A DNA stretch of 45,108 nt from an uncultured Lachnospiraceae bacterium (GCA_910577765.1 CAJTOV010000012.1:1-45108), one strand, 5' to 3'. Numbered from the stretch's first letter, positions 34,177-42,729 are shown. Notes: a model not told the origin generated them from the letters alone. Numbers and translations are program-made.

Positions 34177-35502
34177 ATGGCAGCAGTAAACATGACAGAA
34201 GGCAGCATCACCCGGCATCTGGTCCGGTACTCGGTGCCGCTGGTGCTGGGCAATCTGTTCCAGCTCACCTACAATGCGGTGGACTCCATCATCGCCGGAC
34301 GATTCATCGGAAAGGAAGCCTTAGCCGCCGAGGGCATGGCCGCCCCGGTGATGAATATTGTGATTTTGGGGATTTCCGGCATCTGCATGGGTGCCGGGGT
34401 GCTCATGAGCGAATTCTTCGGCGCCGGAGAGTACGGAAAGCTGAAGAGGGAAATGTCCACGGCCGTGCTGTTCGGCCTCTATTTTTCCCTGGCCGTGGCA
34501 GCGGCCGGAATCTTCCTGACACCGGCCCTTCTGGGGCTTCTCAATGTGCCGGGGGACCTGATGGACATGACCAGCGTGTATTTGCGGATCATCTTCCTGG
34601 GTGCGCCTTTTACCTACTTTTACAATGCCCTGGCCTCGGCCTTAAAGAGTGTGGGCGACTCAAAGACGTCCCTGAAATTTCTGATGGTTTCCTCCGTATT
34701 AAACGGGGTTCTGGACCTGGTTTTCATCGGCGGCCTGGGCTTTGGCATCGTCTGCTCGGCGGTGACCACGGTGGTGGCAGAGGCGGTGTCTGCGGGGCTT
34801 TCCGTCTGGTATGTGTATAAGCGGATTCCCTATTTGCAGATTGGCCGGAAGGACTTGTGCATGGACCGGGGCCTCTTGAGCCTGACCCTCCGGTACGGTT
34901 CGGTCACCGCCCTCCAGCAGTCCTGCCAGCCCATAGGCAAGCTTCTGATCCAGGGGTCGGTCAACACCCTGGGGGTGGATGCCATTGCCGCCTTCAACGC
35001 GGTGAACCGGGTGGATGACTTTGCCTGCATGCCGGAGCAGAGCATTTCCCACGGCATTACCACCTTTGTGGCCCAGAACCGGGGAGCAGGGCAGTATCAG
35101 CGGCTGCGGGAAGGCTTCCGCCGGGGACTGATGCTGGAATTTGGCTACTGGGCCTGCATCTGCACCCTGGTGCTGGTGCTGCGCCAGGGGATTGTGGGGC
35201 TTTTTGTCACCGGGGAGCACGCGGAAACCATCATCCTTCTGGGAAGCCGGTACCTGGGAACCATGGCATTTTTCTACCTGTTTCCCGGATTTACCAACGG
35301 CTTCCAGGGCTTCTACCGGGGCATGGGCATGATGAAAATGACCCTGCTCGGCACCTTCATCCAGACCTCCCTGCGGGTGGCTGCCACCTGGGTACTGGTG
35401 CCCCGGGTGGGGATCTACGGGGTGGCCTTTGCCTGCGCCGTGGGATGGAGCGTGATGCTGCTGGTGGAGGTGCCGTATTATTTCCGCTGCCGAAGACCGT
35501 GA
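34177..35502 (+). CDS. MATE family efflux transporter
   Basis: 441 residues with about 12 hydrophobic helices and the family N-terminus GSITRHLVRYSVPLVLGNLF followed by NAVDSIIAGRFIGKEALAAE. It exports cationic drugs or metabolites in exchange for Na+ or H+; the substrate is not predictable. Starts: the ATG at 34177 gives MAAVNMTEG with only a weak AGAAG site; Met6 is an alternative. The stop codon TGA touches a family 2 repeat. Confidence 0.88.
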   Translation: MAAVNMTEGSITRHLVRYSVPLVLGNLFQLTYNAVDSIIAGRFIGKEALAAEGMAAPVMNIVILGISGICMGAGVLMSEFFGAGEYGKLKREMSTAVLFGLYFSLAVAAAGIFLTPALLGLLNVPGDLMDMTSVYLRIIFLGAPFTYFYNALASALKSVGDSKTSLKFLMVSSVLNGVLDLVFIGGLGFGIVCSAVTTVVAEAVSAGLSVWYVYKRIPYLQIGRKDLCMDRGLLSLTLRYGSVTALQQSCQPIGKLLIQGSVNTLGVDAIAAFNAVNRVDDFACMPEQSISHGITTFVAQNRGAGQYQRLREGFRRGLMLEFGYWACICTLVLVLRQGIVGLFVTGEHAETIILLGSRYLGTMAFFYLFPGFTNGFQGFYRGMGMMKMTLLGTFIQTSLRVAATWVLVPRVGIYGVAFACAVGWSVMLLVEVPYYFRCRRP

Positions 35503-35590
35503 GCCGATGCGGTGGCATCGTAGACCGGCAACAACGCAGCAGATGGAAATTCAGGCAAGTCATTTGGCGAAATGTAAATGAGTCAGTACC
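35501..35590. repeat. Family 2 repeat, right part only
   Basis: Shares CGATGCGGTGGCATCGT and the spaced blocks GACCG, CAACAACG, GGAAATT and CAAG with the interior of the MITE at 21830-21994. The terminal repeats are lost or degraded. It begins at the MATE stop codon. Confidence 0.7.
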
Positions 35591-35656
35591 AGGGGCGGAT
35601 GCCCAGTGCTTTTCCAGGGCGGGAAAATGCTCCGGCCTTTTTTGCGGAAAACGGAA

Positions 35657-36817
35657 TCAGGGTGTTTCGGAAATGTCCTCCTCCTGGCTGGCGCCTCCAG
35701 CCTTTACCATAATCCCGTTGACTTCCACCCCGCCGTCAATGGCGATCACCAGGCAGGGGCGGCCGTCGATTTCCCGGGTCTCCACCAGGTCGGCCCGGTC
35801 CGGGCTGACCTTGATGACCACATCGGCGGTCTTCACCTCCAGGGAGCGGGTGTTTACCAGGTTGGCGGCATAGATTTCCGCCCGTTCTCCGGCAGCCTGG
35901 TCAAAATGCCGGTCAAATTCCTGGAGCTGTTCTTCCTCCACTCCGCTGTCTGCCAGCAGGGATTTGACCTGGTATTTGTCCAGAACCAGAGGCTCCGGAG
36001 CATCCTTGGCTTCCTCCAGCATTTCCGCCAGATTCTCGTGGATGGTCTTGACGGTCTCATAGTCGCAGCTGTCTCCCAGGGTCTCGGCAATAATGGCCTG
36101 GAAAGACTCTTTCTGGGTGCCTGCGTCCAGGGGCAGGGGACAGCCCAGCATCTGGTCAATGAAGGCATCGTGAAGGTCGCCTGCATTTTTCGAATAGTAC
36201 AGGGTGCTATGTAGATCCGTGGACCGGTCGTTAAAGGCCGGGAACAGGAAGCCTAAGTCCGGCAGGCCCACTACCCAGTCCCGGACCCGGTTGCCGAAGG
36301 TGTTCTCCAGTTCCCGGTAGCTGAGGCCCGGTTTGGACAGCTCCACCGGACAGATGCAGCAGAGAATATGGTTGTACACTTCCTCGGAAGCGTCGTCCAT
36401 GTCCAGGCCGTCCAGGGTCTTTCCGGGAATGTCGTAGATCCCGTGGATCACCAGCACCAGGTAGTTGCCGGTGTACTCGTAGGTCTCAATGATCCGGTCA
36501 TAGAAGGCGTCCAGCAGCTGGTCGTCCTTTAGCTGGCTGTTCCGGAGCTGCAGCAGGAATTCCTGGGTGCCCCCTTCCTTTTCCGCGTCCAGGGGGAAAT
36601 CCAGGTTCAGCAGGTTCTTTCCGAAGCTGCCGGACAGACATTTGCGGAAAATCTCAAAGTACTTGAACATGTCCTCTTCCGGAAGGGAGAGAAATGCTTC
36701 CTTCATGTGGGTCTTCTTGTTCTTCTCCCCGTCCACGTAGCAGCCGCAGATCCGGCTGATGGAACAGTTTGCAGGGGTGAACAGGCGTTTTAATTCGGAT
36801 ATTTCTTTTTTGATCAT
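35657..36817 (-). CDS. DUF4317 family protein
   Basis: 386 residues. It begins MIKKEISELKRLFTPANCSI and continues RICGCYVDGEKNKK, the conserved start of DUF4317 proteins of clostridia. Cytoplasmic, no membrane helix, acidic. Function unknown. The ATG at 36817 has GGAG 12 bases upstream; the long open frame before it lacks a ribosome site and runs into a repeat. It has its own promoter. Confidence 0.82.
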   Translation of the reverse strand: MIKKEISELKRLFTPANCSISRICGCYVDGEKNKKTHMKEAFLSLPEEDMFKYFEIFRKCLSGSFGKNLLNLDFPLDAEKEGGTQEFLLQLRNSQLKDDQLLDAFYDRIIETYEYTGNYLVLVIHGIYDIPGKTLDGLDMDDASEEVYNHILCCICPVELSKPGLSYRELENTFGNRVRDWVVGLPDLGFLFPAFNDRSTDLHSTLYYSKNAGDLHDAFIDQMLGCPLPLDAGTQKESFQAIIAETLGDSCDYETVKTIHENLAEMLEEAKDAPEPLVLDKYQVKSLLADSGVEEEQLQEFDRHFDQAAGERAEIYAANLVNTRSLEVKTADVVIKVSPDRADLVETREIDGRPCLVIAIDGGVEVNGIMVKAGGASQEEDISETP

Positions 36818-36893
36818 GGTTTTGGATAACTCCTTTTTGGATATATTCAGCGGCGGGGTGTTCCGCCGGGGAATGACGATAGAAACCGTTATC

Positions 36894-36922
36894 ATTTTAT
36901 AACAGAACCGTGAAAAAGACAA
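36894..36922 (-). promoter_or_regulatory. Promoter of the DUF4317 gene
   Basis: Minus strand TTGTCT, 17-base spacer, TAAAAT. A CGGCGG/CCGCCG hairpin lies in the leader at 36851-36868. Confidence 0.6.
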
Positions 36923-36945
36923 CAAGGCTGTGAGGAAAAGTTGGT

Positions 36946-37089
36946 GTTCACGGGGCTCATCTTCTTGTCCCCGAAAAGCATCGGGGCCAAGAAGCATCGG
37001 GCGTCCGCCCGATGTGGAAACCAGGGCCAAAACAGCCTTACAAGCCAGCTTGACGTCTGTTTTTGTCCTGGTTTCCACGCCCCGTGAAC
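36946..37089. repeat. Complete palindromic element (family 3)
   Basis: 144 bases with ends GTTCACGGGGC and GCCCCGTGAAC. It contains a CTTCTTGTCCCCGA hairpin and a second large stem (GTGGAAACCAGG...CCTGGTTTCCAC). Partial copies lie at 8061-8103 and 41431-41478. No open frame. It fills most of the gap between two divergent genes. Confidence 0.75.
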
Positions 37090-37102
37090 GGCATGTCGAA
37101 TA

Positions 37103-37131
37103 TTGTGCTTTTTTGGATTTTGTGGTATTAT
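37103..37131 (+). promoter_or_regulatory. Promoter of the membrane protein/DUF4230 pair
   Basis: TTGTGC, 17-base spacer, TATTAT, 36 bases before the ATG. Confidence 0.7.
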
Positions 37132-37167
37132 GTGATCAGGGTTACAGATACGAAGGAGTGAATAGAC

Positions 37168-38082
37168 ATGTTATCCCCGAAGCACGCGACTCTGGCGATT
37201 AAGATTCTGTCGCTGTTCCTCGTAGCCGCACTTTCCTATTTTGTTGCTGCAACCAGGCTTCCGGAGTCGAAGTTTGTTCAGGACTCTCTGGAACGTGTGG
37301 AGGAGAGCAGCGATACCGTGATGAAATTTTCGGCAGCCACGCTTTCCACCTCGCTGGCGATTTCTGCGCTGCCAGATGACTTTGGAACACCTTTGGCGGA
37401 CAGTCTGGCGGATATGAACATTTATTTTGTGGCTATTCTGGTGGTGCTGTTTCTGGAAAAGCTCCTGATCCGGTACGGAATCCAGGCGGCCTTTGCGATT
37501 CTCATCCCACTGGCCTGTCTCATGTGGGGCCTCTTCCTTGTCACAAAAAGGAACATCCTGAACGGCCTGGCGGTCCGGCTTTGTGTTCTTGGCCTGGCGG
37601 TGGCATTTGTCATTCCGTGCAGTACCCATATTACGGATATCGTCGCATCCGACCTGACGGCCTATGTGGATGAAACGATCCAGGAGACAGAGGATGGTGC
37701 CGGCAAGCTCAATGAAGCCATGGAAGACGGCGCTGGGGATAAGACTGTGTTTGAGAAGCTGTCAGACCTTTTCCAGACTGCGGTTCAGGGCATCTCGGAT
37801 CTCCTGCTTCATTTCCAGAACACGATTCGCAGATGTATGAATTCCATCGCCATCCTGATTCTGACCAACTGCATCATGCCGCTGTTTACATTTTTTGTGC
37901 TCAAATGGATACTGGGAGAGATATTCCAGATCGCGATTCCGATGCCGCCTATGAGCGGGTACCACGGTGCCGGGCCGGGCTTCCACCCGGGGTCCAGGCA
38001 ACGATCCGGGCCAGGCTCCCATCCGGAATTCCAACCGGAATCCGGCCCGGTGCCTTCTTCCATGGAGGAGAATAAGCCATGA
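37168..38082 (+). CDS. Multi-helix membrane protein, unknown
   Basis: 304 residues. An N-terminal helix (10-28), an extracytoplasmic-looking stretch, then helices near 83-100, 107-124, 135-152 and 228-258. The C-terminal 40 residues are rich in Pro, Gly and Ser (GPGFHPGSRQRSGPGSHPEF). No family recognised. The start follows AAGGAG. The stop overlaps the next ATG (ATGA), so the two products are made together and may form a complex. Confidence 0.7.
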   Translation: MLSPKHATLAIKILSLFLVAALSYFVAATRLPESKFVQDSLERVEESSDTVMKFSAATLSTSLAISALPDDFGTPLADSLADMNIYFVAILVVLFLEKLLIRYGIQAAFAILIPLACLMWGLFLVTKRNILNGLAVRLCVLGLAVAFVIPCSTHITDIVASDLTAYVDETIQETEDGAGKLNEAMEDGAGDKTVFEKLSDLFQTAVQGISDLLLHFQNTIRRCMNSIAILILTNCIMPLFTFFVLKWILGEIFQIAIPMPPMSGYHGAGPGFHPGSRQRSGPGSHPEFQPESGPVPSSMEENKP

Positions 38083-38774
38083 AAAGCAGACAGAAATTAT
38101 TGAATCTTACAGCCATCATACTGGCTGTGCTGGTGGCGGCTGTTGTCATCTGGGGCTGTACACAAGGCGCCAACCCCTTACATATGCAGGTCTCGGACGG
38201 TATCAAGCAGATTGATCTGGATACGATCTACCTTAAGTCCAGCGGTGTGGAGGTTAGTTTCGCTGATGTTATCCTCTCCCGCCAGAATGAGACCCGGAAG
38301 CTGGTCGTCAGCACGCAGAATGGCACGGTTACCACAAAGCTGACGGACCGTCTCATCAATAAACTGGACTTTGATTTCATGAAGAAGACACAGAATATGT
38401 CCTATACGGGAACCGGATATTTCGTTGTGGACCTGGACAATCTGACCGCAGCCAATGTGATCGAAGATAAAGACAGGAAGACCGTCACCATCCGGATCGG
38501 TCATGCCTATTTGCAGGCGATCGAGATTGATCCCAACAACATTATAATTGATGATGTGAAAGAAAGTCTGCTGGCGCGGGGGAATATTGAGCTGACACTG
38601 GCAGATTACAATGCCATTGAGCGGGAGCTGCGTTCCCGGCTGGAAGAGAAATTCGATACCGCGGCCAACGGACAAGCTGCAGATGAGCTTGCTCTCAGGA
38701 TGGTCAGGGAGATCTATGAGCCTGTCATTAAGGCTATTGACCGTCGGTACAGTGTAATAGTTGAATTTAAATGA
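38079..38774 (+). CDS. DUF4230 domain protein, membrane-anchored
   Basis: 231 residues. A signal anchor (about 9-26) is followed by the DUF4230 domain: ETRKLVVSTQNGTVTTKLTD, TGTGYFVVDLDNLTAANVI, and the C-terminal IYEPVIKAIDRRYSVIVEFK. Function of DUF4230 is unknown. WGCTQG near residue 26 could be a lipobox-like site but lacks a good consensus. Coupled to the membrane protein by a 4-base overlap. Confidence 0.78.
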   Translation: MKSRQKLLNLTAIILAVLVAAVVIWGCTQGANPLHMQVSDGIKQIDLDTIYLKSSGVEVSFADVILSRQNETRKLVVSTQNGTVTTKLTDRLINKLDFDFMKKTQNMSYTGTGYFVVDLDNLTAANVIEDKDRKTVTIRIGHAYLQAIEIDPNNIIIDDVKESLLARGNIELTLADYNAIERELRSRLEEKFDTAANGQAADELALRMVREIYEPVIKAIDRRYSVIVEFK

Positions 38775-38815
38775 GGATTGCGGGAGCACAAAGTGCGGAG
38801 CAATCCGGTATCAAA

Positions 38816-38912
38816 GGGGGCAAAATACCTTTTGCCCCCAACATCATTTAAATGATACATGCAAAAGATATTTATGATTGTTCTGTGGAAACGGGGGCAG
38901 GAAGATGCCCCC
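38816..38912 (+). terminator. Two GC-rich hairpins after the DUF4230 gene
   Basis: GGGGGCAAAA-TACC-TTTTGCCCCC (38816-38839) is a perfect 10-base stem. A second stem GGGGGCA...TGCCCCC spans 38893-38912. Neither has a full T-run; a weaker GGATTGC/GCAATCC stem precedes them. Probably the end of the transcript. Confidence 0.55.
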
Positions 38913-38937
38913 TTGTCCACTGCGGGTAACATTTTTA

Positions 38938-38966
38938 TTGCAATTATTCCGTCCATATGCTATACT
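38938..38966 (+). promoter_or_regulatory. Promoter of the frameshift gene
   Basis: TTGCAA, 17-base spacer, TATACT. The leader of about 95 bases contains a GGTGG-ATTC-CCACC hairpin. Confidence 0.65.
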
Positions 38967-39066
38967 TCAGCCATTTTGTAAATCAGAGGTTCCGGTGGAT
39001 TCCCACCGCATGTTCCAGATCCGATTTTCAATTTAATCCAATCTAATTTTATGGAGGTATCAGCCT

Positions 39067-39437
39067 ATGGCACAAAAAACAGCAGCAGTCAATACGTACA
39101 CAACTCCTTCCTTTGGCATGCAGCCGCAGGGGCCGGTCTGGGAAACCCTGCCGGAAACCAGCGGACAGGTGGTCCGTCTGCTAAAAAAAGCCCTGGCATC
39201 TTTCACGAGAGTCATTACGCATATCTCCATTACGGCAAAACCAGGTTCGATTCGGGCCTGAAGATGGAACTTCTGCAGGAATACTTCCTCATAGCCCTTG
39301 ACGTTTTCCGGAAATTCCCGTATTCTGAGGATAAGAACGAATTGACGTCATGGCTTTCTTTGCTGGTCACCGAGGAGCTGGAGGATGCGGAAATAGCAGA
39401 ACTGAAAAGGCAGCTGGAAGCCCTCCGTCCAGGCTGA
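39067..39437 (+). CDS. Unknown gene needing a -1 shift at an A7 run
   Basis: Starting at the ATG behind GGAGG, the first frame reads MAQKTAAVNTYTTPSFGMQP up to QVVRLLKK, then would end at 39261. The -1 frame after CTA-AAA-AAA continues with SPGIFHESHYAYLHYGKTRF and an acidic helical C-terminus ending LKRQLEALRPG. The joined product is 123 residues. The junction A-AAA-AAA (39183-39189) is a classic slippery heptamer. It could be programmed frameshifting, a phase-variable tract, a dead gene or a sequencing error. No family recognised. Confidence 0.5.
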
Positions 39438-39484
39438 AGAATAACGGCAGGTGTGTCCGCCAGGATTCCGTCATCTGCCGCTTG

Positions 39485-39513
39485 TTGTAAAAATTGCCCA
39501 GTTCGTGTATACT
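39485..39513 (+). promoter_or_regulatory. Promoter of the DUF2156 gene
   Basis: TTGTAA, 17-base spacer, TATACT, about 47 bases before the start. Confidence 0.7.
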
Positions 39514-39560
39514 AAGGAATGTCAGCAAAAGAATAAGCAACGGAAAGGATGCAGTCAGAG

Positions 39561-40484
39561 ATGAATTTGGAATTCCGCCCAGTGAAGGCTTCGGATTTTG
39601 AAAGACTGTCAGAATTTTACTGCCAGAGGCCCAACAGGACCTGCGACAGTGTATTTCTGGACAGTTTTATATGGAGGGAGTATTATAAGGTGCAGTGTGC
39701 CATCAGTGACGGCAGGGCCATTCAGTGGCTGATGGAGGAAAACGGTGTGAAGCACAGCGCCATGCCTGTCTGTAAGGAAGAGGACCTGGAGCATTATTTC
39801 TATGAGATGGTGGAGTATTTTAACCAGGTGTTAAAGCTGCCTTTTAAGATTTACCTGGCAGATGAGGAGGCAGTAGAGCGTCTGCATCTGAAAGAGTCCC
39901 CGGATTTCCAGGTGACAGAGCAGGAGGATTTGAAGGACTATTTGTACGACGGGGAGGCCATGCGGACCCTGGCAGGGAAAAAGCTTCATAAGAAAAAGAA
40001 CCATCTGAATGGATTTCTGCGGGAATATGAAGGACGCTATGAGTACCGGTGCCTGTGCTGCCAGGACCGGGACAAGGTGTGGGAGTTTCTGGATAAGTGG
40101 CGGGAGCAGAAAGGGGACGATGTGGAGGATCATCTGGACTACGAGGTGGCAGGCATCCACGAAATCTTAAAAAACTGTTCCCAGCTTAAGGTGCGGATGG
40201 CCGGGGTATTTGTGGACGGGAACCTGGAGGCATTTACCATAGGCAGCTACAATCCCCTGGAGGACATGGCCATTATTCACATCGAGAAGGCCAATCCCCA
40301 GATCCGGGGACTGTACCAGTTCATCAACCAGCAGTTCCTGATCCACGAGTTTCCGGATGTGAAGCTGGTGAACCGGGAGGATGACCTGGGGGAGGAAGGC
40401 CTGCGCAAAGCCAAGATGTCCTACAATCCCTGCGGGTTTGCCAGGAAATATCTGGTGATGCAGACGAATTTTGGTAAGGGATAA
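39561..40484 (+). CDS. DUF2156 (LPG synthase C-terminal-like, GNAT-fold) protein
   Basis: 307 residues, two tandem acetyltransferase-like halves as in the C-terminal domain of MprF and related stand-alone proteins. Recognisable blocks are KKLHKKKNHLNGFLREYEGR, FVDGNLEAFTIGSYNP, and IIHIEKANPQIRGLYQFINQ. The donor is probably an aminoacyl-tRNA or acyl-CoA; the acceptor is unknown. The ATG at 39561 is preferred because an upstream ATG (39549) abuts the AAAGG ribosome site. A sirtuin gene follows after 23 bases, probably on the same message. Confidence 0.8.
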   Translation: MNLEFRPVKASDFERLSEFYCQRPNRTCDSVFLDSFIWREYYKVQCAISDGRAIQWLMEENGVKHSAMPVCKEEDLEHYFYEMVEYFNQVLKLPFKIYLADEEAVERLHLKESPDFQVTEQEDLKDYLYDGEAMRTLAGKKLHKKKNHLNGFLREYEGRYEYRCLCCQDRDKVWEFLDKWREQKGDDVEDHLDYEVAGIHEILKNCSQLKVRMAGVFVDGNLEAFTIGSYNPLEDMAIIHIEKANPQIRGLYQFINQQFLIHEFPDVKLVNREDDLGEEGLRKAKMSYNPCGFARKYLVMQTNFGKG

Positions 40485-40507
40485 CAGCAATAGGGGGGAT
40501 ATTTATA

Positions 40508-41236
40508 ATGAAAGAACTGGACCAGTTAAAGGCATGGATTGCAGAAAGCAGCAACATTGTATTCTTCGGCGGTGCCGGAGTATCCACAGAAAGCGGGATT
40601 CCTGACTTTCGGAGCGTGGACGGGCTGTACAACCAGCAGTACGACTATCCGCCGGAGACGATTATCAGCCACAGCTTTTATAAGCGGAATCCGGAGGAAT
40701 TCTACCGGTTCTACAAGAGCAGGATGATTTTCCGGGAGGCCCGGCCCAACGCTGCCCACCGGGCCCTGGCAAGGCTGGAGGAGGCAGGGAAGCTGAAAGC
40801 CGTGATTACCCAGAATATTGACGGTCTCCACCAGGCAGCCGGAAGCCGGGAGGTGCTGGAGCTTCACGGTTCGGTACACCGCAACTACTGTACCCGGTGC
40901 GGGGAGTTCTACGGTCTGGACGCAGTGATGGCCCAGGAGGGAGTGCCCAGGTGCAGATGCGGCGGCATCATCAAGCCGGATGTGGTTCTCTACGAGGAGG
41001 GGCTGGACCAGAAGACCATGGAAAAGGCCGTGTATTACATTGGCCACGCAGATGTTCTGATCATCGGAGGCACGTCCCTGACGGTGTATCCGGCAGCAGG
41101 CCTGATTCACTATTATCACGGAAACAAGCTGGTGCTGGTCAACAAGTCCGTGACCCCCATGGACAGCCAGGCGGACCTGGTGGTCAGCGGAAAGATCGGG
41201 GAGATCTTTGCCCGGATTGCAGAGACAGAGGAGTGA
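40508..41236 (+). CDS. cobB: Sir2-type NAD-dependent protein deacylase
   Basis: 242 residues. The NAD-binding motif GGAGVSTESGIPDFRS is at 21-36, TQNIDGLHQ at 101-109, catalytic His120 in ELHGSVH, and the zinc cysteines Cys128, Cys131, Cys149 and Cys151. It removes acyl groups from protein lysines using NAD. The complete zinc module and housekeeping neighbours argue for a metabolic deacylase, not a defence NADase. The ribosome site is GGGGGGAT. The DUF951 gene follows after four bases. Confidence 0.92.
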   Translation: MKELDQLKAWIAESSNIVFFGGAGVSTESGIPDFRSVDGLYNQQYDYPPETIISHSFYKRNPEEFYRFYKSRMIFREARPNAAHRALARLEEAGKLKAVITQNIDGLHQAAGSREVLELHGSVHRNYCTRCGEFYGLDAVMAQEGVPRCRCGGIIKPDVVLYEEGLDQKTMEKAVYYIGHADVLIIGGTSLTVYPAAGLIHYYHGNKLVLVNKSVTPMDSQADLVVSGKIGEIFARIAETEE

Positions 41237-41240
41237 CTCT

Positions 41241-41450
41241 ATGAACCAGAGATGGAACTATGAAGTTGGCGATATTGTAAAACTGAAAAAACCCCACCCC
41301 TGCGGCAGCCAGGAGTGGGAGATCCTGCGGGTAGGGGCAGATTTCCGTTTGAAATGCACCGGCTGCGGCCACCAGATCATGGTGGAGCGCAGGATGGTGG
41401 AGAAAAATACACGGGGACTGAGAAAGCCAGGTGCTTCTTGTCCGGCATAG
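41241..41450 (+). CDS. DUF951 family protein (YyzM-like)
   Basis: 69 residues. The conserved core is EVGDIVKLKKPHPCGSQEWE, then ILRVGADFRLKCTGCGH, which looks like a small beta-barrel with a possible zinc site (Cys in HPCG and CTGC). Function unknown. In Bacillus this gene also lies near rpsF. The last few codons and the TAG stop lie inside a perfect hairpin of the family 3 repeat, so the natural C-terminus may have been altered. Confidence 0.88.
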   Translation: MNQRWNYEVGDIVKLKKPHPCGSQEWEILRVGADFRLKCTGCGHQIMVERRMVEKNTRGLRKPGASCPA

Positions 41451-41478
41451 CCGGACAAGAAGATGCCCTCCAGTGAAC
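41431..41478. repeat. Family 3 repeat fragment / hairpin at the DUF951 stop
   Basis: CTTCTTGTCCGGC-ATA-GCCGGACAAGAAG has perfect 13-base arms, then GATGCCCTCCAGTGAAC. In reverse complement it matches the left end of the element at 36946. The stop codon TAG lies in the loop. Confidence 0.7.
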
Positions 41479-41524
41479 AGTAACCAGGCTGCCCAAAAGA
41501 ACCGGACCAAAAGCAAATTTCCCC

Positions 41525-41553
41525 TTGCATTCCCTGCCAGAATCTGCTACAAT
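41525..41553 (+). promoter_or_regulatory. Promoter of the rpsF-ssb-rpsR operon
   Basis: TTGCAT, 17-base spacer, TACAAT. A leader of about 65 bases follows and could hold the S6:S18 autoregulatory site known in this operon; no structure was proven by eye. Confidence 0.75.
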
Positions 41554-41626
41554 AATTAACCGTGACACAATATTCCTTGCTCTTGAAGCTGAAGTCAAGG
41601 GCCAGAGACCACAAGGAGGTACAGCA

Positions 41627-41920
41627 ATGAACAAATACGAGTTAGCAGTTGTTCTGAACGCAAAACTCGAGGATGAGGAGAGAGCCGCGGCGCTGGAGAA
41701 AGTACAGGGATATATTGCCCGGTACGGCGGCACCGTGACCAATGTGGATGACTGGGGCAAGAAGAGACTTGCCTACGAGATCCAGAAGATGCGGGAAGGG
41801 TTCTATTACTTCATCCAGTTCGAATCTGACAATTCCGACTGCCCCAACGAAGTGGAAAGCCACATTCGTATTATGGAGCCGGTAATCAGATTCCTTTGCG
41901 TAAAGCAGGACGAGCAGTAA
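41627..41920 (+). CDS. rpsF: Ribosomal protein bS6
   Basis: 97 residues, normal length. MNKYELAVVLNAKLEDEERA, WGKKRLAYEIQKMREGFYYF and the C-terminal RIMEPVIRFLCVK are typical. It binds 16S rRNA with S18 in the platform of the small subunit. The start follows AAGGAGG. First gene of rpsF-ssb-rpsR. Confidence 0.96.
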   Translation: MNKYELAVVLNAKLEDEERAAALEKVQGYIARYGGTVTNVDDWGKKRLAYEIQKMREGFYYFIQFESDNSDCPNEVESHIRIMEPVIRFLCVKQDEQ

Positions 41921-41947
41921 TAGATTACAAAAAGGAAGAGTGATGGT

Positions 41948-42409
41948 ATGAATAGAGTAATCCTTATGGGCAGACTGACCAGAGACCCGGAAGTGCGGTA
42001 TTCCCAGGGAGAGCGCTCCATGGCGATCGCAAGGTACACCCTTGCCGTAGACCGCAGGGGCCGCAGGAACCAGGACAGTGAGCAGACGGCAGATTTTATC
42101 AATATTGTAGCTTTTGACCGGGCCGGAGAATTTGCGGAGAAGTATTTCCGTCAGGGAATGCGGGTTCTTATTTCCGGACGTATCCAGACTGGCAGTTACA
42201 CCAACAAAGAGGGTCAGCGTGTTTATACCACGGAAGTCATCGTGGATGATCAGGAGTTCGCCGACAGCAAGAATGCCAACAGCGGCGGCGGGGACAACAG
42301 CGGATACGGCTACCAGCCTACATCCAGACCGGCTCCCTCCAGCGCCATCGGCGACGGCTTCATGAATATTCCGGATGGTGTGGAAGATGAGGGATTGCCC
42401 TTTAACTAG
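41948..42409 (+). CDS. ssb: Single-stranded DNA-binding protein
   Basis: 153 residues. The OB-fold core begins MNRVILMGRLTRDPEVRYSQ and includes DFINIVAFDRAGEFAEKYF. A Gly/Asn/Ser-rich linker leads to an acidic tail ending EDEGLPFN, the usual partner-binding tip with DxxxPF-like character. It protects single strands in replication and repair. Middle gene of the rpsF operon. Confidence 0.95.
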   Translation: MNRVILMGRLTRDPEVRYSQGERSMAIARYTLAVDRRGRRNQDSEQTADFINIVAFDRAGEFAEKYFRQGMRVLISGRIQTGSYTNKEGQRVYTTEVIVDDQEFADSKNANSGGGDNSGYGYQPTSRPAPSSAIGDGFMNIPDGVEDEGLPFN

Positions 42410-42447
42410 CGGAGGGCAGGGATTAATCGAAGAAGGAGGCAGCACCA

Positions 42448-42714
42448 ATGGCATTCAATAAAACAGATAAAGCAGACGGCCCCAAGGTAAGAAGAGGCGG
42501 CATGCGCAGAAGAAAAAAAGTATGTGTTTTCTGTGGAGATAAGAACGGAGTCATTGACTACAAGGACACCAACAAGCTGAAACGGTATGTATCTGAGAGA
42601 GGTAAAATCCTTCCCAGAAGAATCACCGGCAACTGCGCAAAGCATCAGAGAGCCCTGACCGTGGCAATCAAGAGAGCCCGTCATATCGCCCTGATGCCCT
42701 ATACCTGCGATTAA
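42448..42714 (+). CDS. rpsR: Ribosomal protein bS18
   Basis: 88 residues. RRRKKVCVFCGDKNGVIDYK and ILPRRITGNCAKHQRALTVA are the family core. The CVFC pair with the later Cys and His suggests the zinc-binding (C+) form. The partner of S6; last gene of the operon, followed by a strong terminator. Confidence 0.95.
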   Translation: MAFNKTDKADGPKVRRGGMRRRKKVCVFCGDKNGVIDYKDTNKLKRYVSERGKILPRRITGNCAKHQRALTVAIKRARHIALMPYTCD

Positions 42715-42729
42715 ATTTGATCATGAACG

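Noticed and set aside
39001..39060. Riboswitch in the leader of the frameshift gene
   Set aside because: Only one small GGTGG/CCACC hairpin is visible; no known aptamer signature was found.
40508..41236. Sirtuin as a defence NADase (ThsA-like)
   Set aside because: It has the full zinc module and catalytic His of metabolic deacylases and sits beside DUF951 and rpsF, so a housekeeping role is more likely.
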